Origin: an uncultured Caulobacterales bacterium
Lineage (GTDB): Bacteria > Pseudomonadota > Alphaproteobacteria > Caulobacterales > Caulobacteraceae
Assembly: GCA_903900155.1 (NCBI GenBank)
Contig: CAIUMD010000055.1
Coordinates: forward strand, 1 to 64,000
Reading direction: 5' to 3'
Length of the DNA stretch: 64,000 bases
Each line of letters opens with the position of its first letter. The first letter of the stretch is position 1. The notes under the pieces were generated by a model. It made no database searches and was not told the origin of the DNA. It worked only from the letters and a program-made list of their open reading frames with translations. A program made the translations under genes and the position numbers. Positions 1 through 7,957 of the stretch are shown piece by piece.

Positions 1-1
1 C

Positions 2-649
2 TTGCCCCCCACCAACACCAAGGCTCAAATCAACCCAGGACTCTCGTTATCGCTGGATGAGAAATGGGGGTCACGTCACGAGGATGCTCGTCCCACGCTC
101 ACGGTCGGTCAGATGCTGGAGGCGTTCGAGAGCCGCGCGTTCGGGGCCATGCTGCTGGTCTTTGGCCTCTTGAACTGCCTGCCGCTGCCGCCGGGCTCCT
201 CGACCATCCTGTCGCTGCCGATCCTGTTCCTGGCCCCGCAGATCGCCATGGGGGCCGATACGCCCTGGCTGCCGCGCGGCCTGATGGAAAAGCCGCTGAA
301 GCGCAACGACCTGCGCGGCCTGTTCAAGCGCCTGGGTCCGATCGTCCGCAGCATGGAGCTGGTCACCCGTCCGCGCCTGCGACCGATGTTCGCACCCTTG
401 GGCGAGCGGGCCATCGGCGTCGTGTGCACCTTGCTGGCCCTGGTGCTGGTGCTGCCGATCCCCCTGGGCAACCTGGCGCCCGGCGCGACGGTCGCCGTAT
501 TGGCCCTGGCTCTGCTGCAAAGGGACGGCGTTCTGGCGCTGTTGGGCTATCTGATGGCGCTCGGCAGCGGGGCTCTGCTGTTCGTCAGCGCGCACGTTGT
601 CGTGATGGCCGTGCGCAAGCTTCTGGGCGTGTTTTCAGGTCTCGTCTGA
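2..649 (+). CDS. exoD: ExoD-family membrane protein (exopolysaccharide synthesis)
   Basis: This 215-residue reading frame resembles the ExoD family, named for a rhizobial protein that affects exopolysaccharide production; its biochemical role is unknown. The N-terminal 40 residues are soluble. Hydrophobic segments lie at about residues 47-64, 66-83, 137-155, 161-173 and 176-203, with a basic loop at 97-130 containing KPLKRNDLRGLFKRLGPIVR. The TTG at base 2 is the first in-frame start, but the frame touches the window edge, so the true start may lie outside. The hpf gene follows 63 bases later on the same strand. The family call is fairly firm; the function is inferred from family name only. 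Confidence 0.75.
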   Translation: MPPTNTKAQINPGLSLSLDEKWGSRHEDARPTLTVGQMLEAFESRAFGAMLLVFGLLNCLPLPPGSSTILSLPILFLAPQIAMGADTPWLPRGLMEKPLKRNDLRGLFKRLGPIVRSMELVTRPRLRPMFAPLGERAIGVVCTLLALVLVLPIPLGNLAPGATVAVLALALLQRDGVLALLGYLMALGSGALLFVSAHVVVMAVRKLLGVFSGLV

Positions 650-712
650 GGCTGTCCACAGGCCTTTAAAGCGCCGCTTGACACCCGTCCGGGACAGGCG
701 CGTTGTATCGAT

Positions 713-1345
713 ATGCAAGTCCAAGTCTCCGGCAAGCATGTCGACGTTGGTGAGGCTCTGCGAGTGCGAGTCTCCGACGAAATCGCCCTGAGCATTGGGA
801 AATACTTCGATCGCGGCGGTAACGCCGAGGTCGTGGTCAGCAAGGATGGCTACGCCTTCCGTGTGGATTGCTCAGTCAAATTGGCTTCGGGTCAGCAGCT
901 GATCAGCCATGGCTCGGGAGGCGACGCGCACGCGGCGTTCGACTCGGCCCTGGCCAAGATCGACACCCGCATCAGGCGCTACAAGCGGCGGCTGAAGAGT
1001 CACTCGGCGGCGGCCACGGCCAAGCAGGTCGAGAACGCCGCGATGTTCGTCCTCAAGGCCCCGGAAGTCGACGAGGGCGAGGAGCACGACTGGGATGTGG
1101 AGGCCGACCACCCGACGGGCGCGCCTGCGGCGATGGTCATCGCGGAAACCCAGGCCGCGGTGAAGACAATGACTGTTTCCATGGCTGTCATGGAACTGGA
1201 CTTGACCGCATACCCGGCAATCGTGTTTAGGAACGCCGCCCACGGGGGTCTCTCCGTGGTCTACCGACGTCCAGACGGGAATATCGGCTGGATCGACCCC
1301 GAACGCACGAAGTCGCTGAACGGGCACGGGTCAACCGCGAGCTAA
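713..1345 (+). CDS. hpf: ribosome hibernation promoting factor, long form
   Basis: A 210-residue protein of the HPF/YfiA family that binds idle ribosomes and, in its long form, promotes 100S dimers. The N-terminal S30AE domain spans about residues 1-97, with the basic stretch TRIRRYKRRLKS at 85-96. An acidic linker (118-130) leads to the C-terminal dimerisation domain at about 150-200, containing AYPAIVFRNAAHGGLSVVYR. The length fits long HPF. ptsN follows 87 bases downstream, a frequent pairing in proteobacteria, although rpoN, the usual upstream neighbour, is not here. A TTGACA at 678-683 could be a -35 element. Confidence 0.93.
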   Translation: MQVQVSGKHVDVGEALRVRVSDEIALSIGKYFDRGGNAEVVVSKDGYAFRVDCSVKLASGQQLISHGSGGDAHAAFDSALAKIDTRIRRYKRRLKSHSAAATAKQVENAAMFVLKAPEVDEGEEHDWDVEADHPTGAPAAMVIAETQAAVKTMTVSMAVMELDLTAYPAIVFRNAAHGGLSVVYRRPDGNIGWIDPERTKSLNGHGSTAS

Positions 1346-1432
1346 CCGACCATGTCATGGTCGGATGGCGTCGTCGGTGGATCCTCAGCGACGACGCCAA
1401 GGCGGTCGACAACGAGCGAGCGTTAGAAGTCC

Positions 1433-1897
1433 ATGACCATCGGCGATCTTCTGGACCCCGGAGCGGTGGCGCTGCGCGCCGGCGCTCCCGGCAAACGCCA
1501 GGCCCTTTCCATGGTCGCCGTTGTCGCCGCCCGGATCCTGGGCGTCGACGGCTATGCGGCGCTTGAAGGCCTGATCGAACGTGAAGCGGCCGGCTCGACC
1601 GGCGTGGGCGAAGGCGTGGCCATTCCGCACGCGCGCCTGGACGGCCTGGACCGCGTCCGCGCGGTCGTGGTGCGCCTGGACGCCCCGGTGGCCTTCGACG
1701 CCCTCGACGACAAGCCTGTCGACCTTCTGATGGCCCTGTTCGCCCCCCGCGACGCCAATGCCGCGCACCTGCGCGCCCTGGCCCGCGTGGCCCGCATGAT
1801 GCGCCAGCCCGAAATGCGGGCGGCCTTGCGCCAGGCCCGCTCGGCCGACGCCATCCACGTGCTGCTGACGCACGAAGCGACCAGTACGGCGGCTTGA
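1433..1897 (+). CDS. ptsN: PTS IIA-like nitrogen regulatory protein PtsN
   Basis: A 154-residue EIIA(Ntr) protein, the terminal phosphoryl acceptor of the nitrogen phosphotransferase system, which regulates by binding partners rather than by sugar transport. The family active-site region is seen as GVGEGVAIPHAR, placing the phosphorylated histidine at residue 66. The downstream LLMALFAPRDANAAHLRALA segment is also typical. It lies directly after hpf and is probably co-transcribed. The C-terminal end is followed by a long palindromic repeat and no obvious T-rich terminator. Confidence 0.92.
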   Translation: MTIGDLLDPGAVALRAGAPGKRQALSMVAVVAARILGVDGYAALEGLIEREAAGSTGVGEGVAIPHARLDGLDRVRAVVVRLDAPVAFDALDDKPVDLLMALFAPRDANAAHLRALARVARMMRQPEMRAALRQARSADAIHVLLTHEATSTAA

Positions 1898-1905
1898 TTA
1901 ATCTG

Positions 1906-2020
1906 CTCCACCGCGATGCGGGGGAGCTGTCACGAAGTGACTGAGGGGGCTAATGCGGCATAAGCCCAGCTTGCCCCCTCCGGCCCTCTGGGCCACCTCC
2001 CCCGCATCGCGGGGGAGGAG
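1906..2020. repeat. dispersed palindromic repeat, family B copy 1
   Basis: An intergenic element of about 115 bases. Its outer arms CTCCACCGCGATGCGGGGGA and CCCCGCATCGCGGGGGAGGA can pair. The inner parts contain TGACTGAGGGGGC and CCCCCTCCGGCCCTCTGGGC. The same modules recur at 36520-36626 and 62030-62142. It sits between ptsN and the end of the oppositely oriented DUF1150 gene. Confidence 0.85.
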
Positions 2021-2029
2021 ATTCTCGAC

Positions 2030-2299
2030 CTAGTGGACCGACACCGGGGCCAGTTCGTGGGCCAGGGCGGCGGCGATCGCGGTGTCGCGGTCGATCATGA
2101 CCGCCAGGCGGGCGCCGTCGGCGCGGCAGACGGCATAGAGGGTCTGGTCAGGCGCCAGGTTGAAGTCCTCCACGCCTTCCGGGACGTCGGCCAGGATCTC
2201 GGCGGCCTTGATCGGCCGGACATAGACGAGATCGGGCGCGCCGAGGGCCGCGAAAGCTTCGCTTGTGAAAAGCCGGTTGTGGTGGGTGTTGGGCGTCAT
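2030..2299 (-). CDS. DUF1150 family protein, hsp20-associated
   Basis: An 89-residue protein of unknown function matching the DUF1150 family of alphaproteobacteria, which is often found next to small heat shock genes. The pattern MTPNTHHNRLFTSEAFAALG, then DLVYVRPIKAAEI, then LYAVCRADGARLAVMIDRD is characteristic. I chose the ATG at 2299 because AAGGAGG lies 8 bases before it; the GTG at 2308 overlaps that site. It is downstream of the small heat shock gene on the same strand, about 80 bases away, so a joint heat-inducible transcript is likely. No signal peptide or membrane segment is visible. Confidence 0.82.
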   Translation of the reverse strand: MTPNTHHNRLFTSEAFAALGAPDLVYVRPIKAAEILADVPEGVEDFNLAPDQTLYAVCRADGARLAVMIDRDTAIAAALAHELAPVSVH

Positions 2300-2381
2300 G
2301 ATGACCACCTCCTTCGATTAGGGAACGCGCCTTGCTCCGGCCGGTTCAGAACCGCGCCGCGAGGGCGAACTCCGCGCGGCC

Positions 2382-2810
2382 TCAGCCCGCGCTGCGGATG
2401 GGAATTCTCTTGATGAGGCGCTCGGGTTCGGGGCGCGCCAGGTCGATGTGCAGCAGGCCGTGCTCCAGGGTCGCCGCGGTCACCTCCATGCCCTCGGCGA
2501 GGACGAAGGTGCGCACGAAGCCCCGGGCGGCGATGCCACGGTGCAGGAAGGCCCGCTCGGCCTCCGAACGGCCGCCGTCGCTGTCGCGCTTGCCGGCGAC
2601 CACCAACTGGCCGCCCTCGACCGTCACCTGCAGCTGCTCGGGCGAAAAGCCGGCCACCGCCAGGGTGATGCGCACGCCGCCGTGATCGGCCTGCTCGACA
2701 TTGTAGGGGGGATAGCTTTCCGAGGCGGCCTTGGCGGCGCGCTCGATCAGGTCTCGGGTGTGTTCGAAGCCCAGCAGGAAGGGGCTGTCGAACATGATGG
2801 TCCGGTTCAT
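2382..2810 (-). CDS. small heat shock protein (Hsp20/IbpA type)
   Basis: A 142-residue alpha-crystallin-type chaperone that holds unfolding proteins under heat. The N-terminus MNRTIMFDSPFLLGFEHTRD is the class A (IbpA/HspA) pattern, followed by YPPYNVEQ and an alpha-crystallin domain at about 38-130 (RITLAVAGFSPEQLQVTVEG, then FVLAEGMEV). The C-terminus has the I-x-I motif (RIPI), used for oligomer contacts. The ATG at 2810 is chosen because GAGGA lies 7 bases upstream; the longer frame to 2882 lacks homology. The leader folds into a hairpin covering that ribosome binding site. DUF1150 lies downstream. Confidence 0.92.
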   Translation of the reverse strand: MNRTIMFDSPFLLGFEHTRDLIERAAKAASESYPPYNVEQADHGGVRITLAVAGFSPEQLQVTVEGGQLVVAGKRDSDGGRSEAERAFLHRGIAARGFVRTFVLAEGMEVTAATLEHGLLHIDLARPEPERLIKRIPIRSAG

Positions 2811-2873
2811 CGCGAAGTCCTCGCTCAAAGCGACTTCGTTCGCGGAGATAGACCCGAGGATCGGCGCCGATCC
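2811..2873 (-). promoter_or_regulatory. possible RNA thermometer in the hsp20 5' leader
   Basis: Read on the minus strand, CGAAGTC, then GCTTTGAGCGAG, then GACTTCG ends two bases before the ATG. This gives a perfect 7-bp outer stem plus an inner GCT/AGC pair. The ribosome binding site GAGGA is partly bulged and partly paired on the 3' side. Just upstream is a perfect 16-base palindrome at 2858-2873 (GGATCGGCGCCGATCC). Hairpin-sequestered ribosome binding sites are known for alphaproteobacterial small heat shock genes (ROSE elements). The thermosensor role is inferred. Confidence 0.5.
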
Positions 2874-2967
2874 CCGCGACACGCATCAACAGATGGCGAC
2901 CGTGGCCAATCTCTTCAAGAGGTGTGGGCGTTCAAGAGGATGGAGGAGGCGGGGTCCAGAAATGGAC

Positions 2968-2995
2968 AAGGCCCGGACGTTTCCGTCCGGGCCTT
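2968..2995. terminator. bidirectional-looking terminator after tRNA-Ala
   Basis: A perfect 12-bp inverted repeat (AAGGCCCGGACG, loop TTTC, CGTCCGGGCCTT) lies immediately 3' of the minus-strand tRNA-Ala. It probably ends the tRNA transcript. The flanking T run is short, so efficiency is uncertain. Confidence 0.65.
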
Positions 2996-2997
2996 GA

Positions 2998-3073
2998 TGG
3001 TGGAGCTAAGCGGAGTCGAACCGCTGACCTCTTGAATGCCATTCAAGCGCTCTACCAGCTGAGCTATAGCCCC
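2998..3073 (-). tRNA. tRNA-Ala (anticodon GGC)
   Basis: Read on the minus strand this is a 76-base cloverleaf. The acceptor arm GGGGCTA pairs with TAGCTCC (one G-U), and the D-arm region is TAGCTCAGCTGGTAGAGC. The anticodon arm CTTGA-ATGGCAT-TCAAG carries anticodon GGC. The T arm GGTTCGACTCC is clear and the 3' CCA is encoded. GGC reads the alanine codon GCC, which is heavily used in this GC-rich genome. A hairpin terminator follows at 2968-2995. Confidence 0.97.
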
Positions 3074-3245
3074 AAATTTCTCGTCGAGAACCTTGCGGTA
3101 ACTCTCGGAAATCATTGGTCTCTTCGGCGTTTCCGACTTGCGTCGCCCTCCGAAGAGGCGCGGAAACTAGTCCGGGATTTTTCGAGGATCAACCCCCTTC
3201 GCGAACTTTTTTCGAGAAAAGTGTCGCACCCCGGAAAACCCCTGT

Positions 3246-3281
3246 GGATAGCCGGTTTCAGAAGCCCGAAACCGGCTATCC
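3246..3281. repeat. perfect 14-bp inverted repeat
   Basis: GGATAGCCGGTTTC and GAAACCGGCTATCC flank an 8-base loop, between the tRNA-Ala gene and the stop of the FYDLN protein gene. No T-run follows on either strand, so it is not a classical terminator. The GATAGCCG arm recurs at 60942-60989. The rest of 3074-3302 shows nothing else I can support. Confidence 0.6.
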
Positions 3282-3302
3282 GCCAGGGATCATCCCCGAC
3301 GA

Positions 3303-3776
3303 TTAGTCGTCGTCGCCCTCGCCGGGCAGGCCTTCGATCTCGTCGTCGAGATTGTCGTCGTCGTCCTCGTCCTCCAGGAACGGAACGTCGTCGCCGTCTT
3401 CGTCGTCGGCGAGCTCTTCGTCCTCGGCGAAGTCGACGCCCAGGTCGCCGTCGCCCGACGGCGACGCGGCGCCCGGCTCGGAATCCTCGTCGTCGGACTC
3501 GACGACATCGGCTTCAGCCGCTTCGTCGATTTCCGGCGTTTCGTCGGCTTCATCCTCGTAGCCGTCCTGCTCCTTGGGAGCGACGGCTTCCTTTTCGTCC
3601 TCGGCGTCATAGTCCGGCGTGATCGAACGCGCGCGGACACGACGGGACTTCAGGGCCTCTTCCGGATCGAACTGCTCGCCGCATTTGGGGCAGACGGCCG
3701 GACGACGGTTGAGGTCGTAGAACTTCGATTGGCAGTTGGGGCAGATTTGTTTTGCGCCCAAGTCGGGATTGGCCAA
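3303..3776 (-). CDS. TIGR02300 family protein with acidic tail (FYDLN acid)
   Basis: A protein of about 157 residues of unknown function, conserved in alphaproteobacteria. It starts with the typical MANPDLGAKQICPNCQSKFY region containing FYDLN. Two CxxC pairs (CPNC and CPKC) suggest a small zinc ribbon at about residues 12-34. The rest is a very acidic, low-complexity tail rich in Asp and Glu ending EGDDD. I prefer the TTG start at 3776 because its peptide matches the family N-terminus and AAGGG lies 8 bases upstream; a longer frame to 3872 is open but lacks homology. It is divergent from aroA. Confidence 0.8.
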   Translation of the reverse strand: MANPDLGAKQICPNCQSKFYDLNRRPAVCPKCGEQFDPEEALKSRRVRARSITPDYDAEDEKEAVAPKEQDGYEDEADETPEIDEAAEADVVESDDEDSEPGAASPSGDGDLGVDFAEDEELADDEDGDDVPFLEDEDDDDNLDDEIEGLPGEGDDD

Positions 3777-3894
3777 GTTGGCGACCCTTTGATCCTGATG
3801 GGAAAAGCGGCCGGTGACTTGCCATGACGGGAGCCCGCTGTCAAAAGCAAACCCCTTCGCGAAAACCATCAAAGACTAAGGAGCCGGTTTCGGC

Positions 3895-5226
3895 ATGTCG
3901 TCGGCTGGATTGAAGAGCGCACCCGCAGGCGCTCTGCGAGGGATCGTGCGGGCCCCGGGCGACAAGTCCATTTCCCACCGATCGATGATCCTGGGCGCGC
4001 TGGCGTCTGGAACCACGACCGTGGAAGGCCTGCTGGAGGGCGACGACGTGCTCGCCACCGCGCGGGCCATGCAGGCCTTTGGCGCGCGGATTGAACAAGA
4101 AGGCGTCGGTCGCTGGCGCATCGAGGGCAATGGCGGCTTCCAGGAGCCGTCGGACGTCATCGACTGCGGCAATGCCGGCACCGGCGTGCGCCTGATCATG
4201 GGGGCGGCCGCGGGTTTTGCCATGTGCGCCACCTTCACCGGCGACGCCTCGCTGCGCGGCCGTCCGATGGGCCGGGTGCTGGATCCGCTGGCCCGCATGG
4301 GCGCGACCTGGCTGGGCCGCGACAAGGGCCGGCTGCCGCTGACCCTGAAGGGCGGCGCGCTGCGGGGCCTGAACTACACCCTGCCGATGGCCTCGGCCCA
4401 GGTGAAGTCGGCCGTGCTGCTGGCCGGCCTGCACGCCGAGGGCGGCGTCGAGGTGATCGAGCCGGAAGCCACCCGCGACCACACCGAGCGCATGCTGCGC
4501 GCCTTCGGGGCCGAGGTGATCGTCGAGGACCGCATTGTCGGCGACAAGACCTTCCGCCATATCCGCCTGCCCGAGGGTCAGAAGCTGACCGGAACGCACG
4601 TGGCCGTCCCCGGCGACCCGTCGTCGGCGGCCTTCCCGCTGGTGGCCGCTCTGCTCGTCCCGGGCTCGGACGTGACGGTCGAGGGCGTGATGCTCAACGA
4701 ACTGCGCACCGGCCTCTTCACGACGCTGCAGGAAATGGGCGCGGACCTGGTGATCTCCAACGTCCGCGTGGCCAGCGGCGAGGAGGTCGGCGACATCACC
4801 GCCCGCTACTCCAAGCTCAAGGGCGTGGTTGTCCCGCCCGAGCGCGCGCCGGCGATGATCGACGAATATCCGATCCTGGCCGTCGCCGCCGCCTTTGCTG
4901 AAGGCGAGACGGTGATGCGCGGCGTCGGCGAGATGCGCGTCAAGGAAAGCGACCGCATCGCGCTCACGGCCAATGGCCTCAAGGCCTGCGGCGTCCAGGT
5001 GGTCGAGGAGCCGGAAGGCTTCATCGTCACCGGGACCGGCCAGCCGCCCAAGGGCGGCGCCACGGTCGTGACCCATGGCGATCACCGAATCGCCATGAGC
5101 CACCTGATTCTGGGCATGGCCGCGCAAGAGGCCGTCTCGGTCGACGAGCCCGGCATGATCGCCACCAGCTTCCCGGGCTTCTCGGACCTGATGCGCGGTT
5201 TAGGCGCCAATCTCTCCGAGGCTTGA
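3895..5226 (+). CDS. aroA: 3-phosphoshikimate 1-carboxyvinyltransferase (EPSP synthase)
   Basis: A 443-residue enzyme joining shikimate-3-phosphate and PEP in the chorismate pathway in the cytoplasm. The N-terminus carries [11 protein letters not shown] (about residues 21-31). [66 protein letters not shown] and MRVKESDRI follow in the expected order. The overall pattern is closer to the class II (CP4-like) enzymes, but the glyphosate-linked position in GNAxTG is Gly rather than Ala. AAGGAG precedes the ATG. It lies upstream of cmk and rpsA, a common alphaproteobacterial order, with a repeat between aroA and cmk. Confidence 0.96.
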   Translation: MSSAGLKSAPAGALRGIVRAPGDKSISHRSMILGALASGTTTVEGLLEGDDVLATARAMQAFGARIEQEGVGRWRIEGNGGFQEPSDVIDCGNAGTGVRLIMGAAAGFAMCATFTGDASLRGRPMGRVLDPLARMGATWLGRDKGRLPLTLKGGALRGLNYTLPMASAQVKSAVLLAGLHAEGGVEVIEPEATRDHTERMLRAFGAEVIVEDRIVGDKTFRHIRLPEGQKLTGTHVAVPGDPSSAAFPLVAALLVPGSDVTVEGVMLNELRTGLFTTLQEMGADLVISNVRVASGEEVGDITARYSKLKGVVVPPERAPAMIDEYPILAVAAAFAEGETVMRGVGEMRVKESDRIALTANGLKACGVQVVEEPEGFIVTGTGQPPKGGATVVTHGDHRIAMSHLILGMAAQEAVSVDEPGMIATSFPGFSDLMRGLGANLSEA

Positions 5227-5236
5227 GGAGCCGAAA

Positions 5237-5321
5237 CCTCGCCCTTCGACAGGCTCAGGGTGAGGTTTCTACTGGAAGGCCTGTCCCATCGTCCTCACCC
5301 TGAGCTTGTCGAAGGGCGAGG
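5237..5321. repeat. dispersed palindromic repeat, family A copy 1
   Basis: Two 29-base arms, 5237-5265 (contains CCCTTCGACAGGCTCAGGGT) and 5293-5321 (contains ACCCTGAGCTTGTCGAAGGG), are near-perfect reverse complements around a 27-base spacer. The same element recurs at 23683-23768 and 45735-45822. It fills the aroA-cmk gap, so an RNA across it would form a very long hairpin. Confidence 0.9.
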
Positions 5322-5341
5322 ACGGCCGCACGGAGCCAGCC

Positions 5342-5974
5342 ATGGGTTTTGTCATCGCCGTCGACGGGCCGGCCGCTTCGGGCAAGGGCACGATCGCCTC
5401 GCGCCTGGCGGCGGCTTATGGCCTGCCGATGCTGGACACCGGCCTGCTGTACCGCGCCGTGGGTGTGCGGATCCTCAGCGCCGGCGGCGATCTCGACGAC
5501 CCGGCCTTCGCCGAGACCCAGGCCCGCGGCCTGACCCTGGCCGAGCTGGAGAAGCCGGAGGTGCGCACCCGCGCCGCCGGCGAGGCCGCCAGCCGCTGCG
5601 CCGTGCATCCCGGCGTGCGCCAGGCCCTGTTCGACCTGCAGCGCGCCTTCGCCACCCAGGAAGGCGGCGCGGTGATCGACGGCCGCGACATCGGCACGGT
5701 CATCGCCCCCGAGGCGCCGGCCAAGCTTTATGTCACCGCCAGCCCCGAAGTCCGCGCCGACCGCCGCTGGAAGCAACTGGTGGGCCAGGGCGAAAACGTC
5801 ACCTTCGACGAGATCCTGGCCGACATCCGCAAGCGCGACGAGCGCGACGGCGGCCGCAAGGACGCGCCGATGACGCAGGCTGTGGACGCCGTCTTGCTCG
5901 ACACCTCTGAAATGAGTATAGAGCAGGCCTTCGATGCGGCCCGCCGTATCGTCGAGGACGCGCGCGCCCGTTAG
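5342..5974 (+). CDS. cmk: cytidylate kinase
   Basis: A 210-residue CMP/dCMP kinase. The N-terminus MGFVIAVDGPAASGKGTIAS contains the P-loop GPAASGKGT. LDTGLLYRAVG and IDGRDIGTVI follow as in the family. I chose the ATG at 5342 because GGAG lies just upstream and the longer frame (to 5306) runs into the repeat without homology. The order aroA-cmk-rpsA is widespread. Confidence 0.95.
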   Translation: MGFVIAVDGPAASGKGTIASRLAAAYGLPMLDTGLLYRAVGVRILSAGGDLDDPAFAETQARGLTLAELEKPEVRTRAAGEAASRCAVHPGVRQALFDLQRAFATQEGGAVIDGRDIGTVIAPEAPAKLYVTASPEVRADRRWKQLVGQGENVTFDEILADIRKRDERDGGRKDAPMTQAVDAVLLDTSEMSIEQAFDAARRIVEDARAR

Positions 5975-6133
5975 GAACCTTCAGGTTTCGGGGCAAATCC
6001 ACCGCCGACCTCGCCGCGATGAGAGAGAACGTCGCGGGATCGCAGAACCCCAATTCATCTGGAATCCCGAGAACCGCTTTCTCCAGCGGCGCTCGCGACA
6101 GGGCTTCCCCCAACCTAGAGACTAAAGATCAGC

Positions 6134-7843
6134 ATGGCTGACGATATGAGCTTCAACCCGACGCGCGACGATTTCGAAGCGCTGCTGAACGACTCGATGG
6201 GCGGCCGCGACTTCGCGGAAGGCACCGTCGTCAAGGGCAAGGTCGTCGGGATCGAAAAGGACTTCGCCATCATCGACGTCGGTCTGAAGACCGAAGGTCG
6301 CGTCCAGCTGAAGGAATTCGGCGTCGACGAAAACGGCAAGGCTGTCATCAAGGCCGGCGACACCGTCGAAGTCTTCCTGGAACGCCTCGAAAACGCGATG
6401 GGCGAAGCGGTCATCAGCCGCGAAAAGGCCAAGCGCGAAGAAGCCTGGACCCGTCTGGAAGGCGTCTACGCCCGCAACGAACCCGTCATGGGCGCCATCG
6501 TCGGCCGCGTGAAGGGTGGCTTCACCGTCGACCTGGGCGGCGCCTCGGCCTTCCTGCCGGGCTCGCAAGTCGACATCCGTCCGGTCCGCGACGTCGGCCC
6601 GCTGATGGGCAAGGAACAGCCCTTCGCCATCCTGAAGATGGACCGTCCGCGCGGCAACATCGTCGTCTCGCGTCGCGCCATCCTGGAAGAAGCCCGCGCC
6701 GAGCAGCGCACCGAACTGGTGTCGCAGCTGCAAGAGGGTGAAATCCGCGAAGGCGTCGTCAAGAACATCACCGACTACGGTGCGTTCGTTGACCTGGGCG
6801 GCATCGACGGCCTGCTGCACGTCACCGACATGAGCTGGAAGCGCGTCAACCACCCGAGCCAAGTGCTCGCCGTGGGCGACACCGTGAAGGTCCAGATCGT
6901 CAAGATCAACCCGGACACCCAGCGCATCAGCCTCGGCATGAAGCAGCTGCAGTCGGATCCGTGGGATGGCGTTGAAGCCAAGTACCCGGTCGGCGCCAAG
7001 TTCACGGGCCGCATCACCAACATCACCGACTACGGCGCCTTCGTGGAGCTGGAAGCCGGCGTTGAAGGCCTGGTGCACGTCTCGGAAATGTCCTGGACCA
7101 AGAAGAACGTCCACCCCGGCAAGATCGTCTCGACCTCGCAAGAAGTCGACGTGGTCGTGCTGGACGTCGATCCGTCGAAGCGCCGCGTGTCGCTGGGCCT
7201 GAAGCAGGCCCTGGCCAACCCGTGGGAAGCCTTCGTGGAAGCTCACCCGGTCGGCTCGACCGTCGAAGGCGAAGTCAAGAACGCGACCGAATTTGGTCTG
7301 TTCATCGGCCTCGACAACGACATCGACGGCATGGTGCACCTGTCGGACATCGACTGGAGCGCTCCGGGCGAAGAAGCCATGGCGCGCTACAAGAAGGGCG
7401 ACGTGGTCAAGGCGAAGGTTCTCGACGTCGACGTCGAGAAGGAACGCATCTCGCTGGGCATCAAGCAACTGGCCGGCGACCCGATGTCGGGCGACACCTA
7501 CCGCAAGAACCAGACCGTGACCGTCACCGTCACGGAAGTCACCTCGGGCGGCATCGAAGTCCGCTTCGGCGAAGACGACGCCCCGATGACCGCCTTCATC
7601 CGCAAGTCGGACCTGTCGCGCGATCGTCAGGAACAGCGCCCCGAGCGCTTCGCCGTGGGTGACCGCGTCGACGCTCAGATCACCAACGTGGACAAGGCTG
7701 CTCGCCGCGTCTCGCTGTCGATCAAGTCGCTGGAAATGGCCGAAGAGAAGGAAGCCATCGAGCAGTTCGGCTCGTCGGACTCCGGCGCTTCGCTGGGCGA
7801 CATCCTGGGCGCCGCTCTCCGCGAGCGCGCTTCCAAGGAATAG
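6134..7843 (+). CDS. rpsA: 30S ribosomal protein S1
   Basis: A 569-residue S1 protein, which helps mRNA bind to the 30S subunit. It is built of six S1/OB repeats; typical boundaries are seen in the recurring pattern of VKNITDYGAFVDLGG, DGLLHVTDMSW, then VKVQIVKINPDTQRISLGMK. The repeats are separated by short linkers, and the ends carry the usual degenerate first and last copies. Length is normal for alphaproteobacteria. The 159-base leader (5975-6133) may carry promoter and autoregulatory sites, but I cannot identify them. A strong terminator follows. Confidence 0.97.
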   Translation: MADDMSFNPTRDDFEALLNDSMGGRDFAEGTVVKGKVVGIEKDFAIIDVGLKTEGRVQLKEFGVDENGKAVIKAGDTVEVFLERLENAMGEAVISREKAKREEAWTRLEGVYARNEPVMGAIVGRVKGGFTVDLGGASAFLPGSQVDIRPVRDVGPLMGKEQPFAILKMDRPRGNIVVSRRAILEEARAEQRTELVSQLQEGEIREGVVKNITDYGAFVDLGGIDGLLHVTDMSWKRVNHPSQVLAVGDTVKVQIVKINPDTQRISLGMKQLQSDPWDGVEAKYPVGAKFTGRITNITDYGAFVELEAGVEGLVHVSEMSWTKKNVHPGKIVSTSQEVDVVVLDVDPSKRRVSLGLKQALANPWEAFVEAHPVGSTVEGEVKNATEFGLFIGLDNDIDGMVHLSDIDWSAPGEEAMARYKKGDVVKAKVLDVDVEKERISLGIKQLAGDPMSGDTYRKNQTVTVTVTEVTSGGIEVRFGEDDAPMTAFIRKSDLSRDRQEQRPERFAVGDRVDAQITNVDKAARRVSLSIKSLEMAEEKEAIEQFGSSDSGASLGDILGAALRERASKE

Positions 7844-7871
7844 TCTTCTTCCCTTCACGGGTTGAAGTCAG

Positions 7872-7905
7872 CGGCGGCGGGAGCAATCCCGCCGCCGTTT
7901 TCTTT
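7872..7905 (+). terminator. intrinsic terminator of rpsA
   Basis: A perfect 11-bp stem (CGGCGGCGGGA, loop GCAA, TCCCGCCGCCG) is followed by TTTTCTTTT, just after the rpsA stop. Confidence 0.9.
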
Positions 7906-7957
7906 TGCGTGAAACCCTGCCAAGACTATCTGGAGGTTGAGTTTGGGGAGGCTTGGC

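Noticed and set aside
3841-3872. Upstream extension of the FYDLN protein to base 3872
   Set aside because: The extra residues lack family similarity, and the TTG at 3776 gives the conserved N-terminus with a ribosome binding site.
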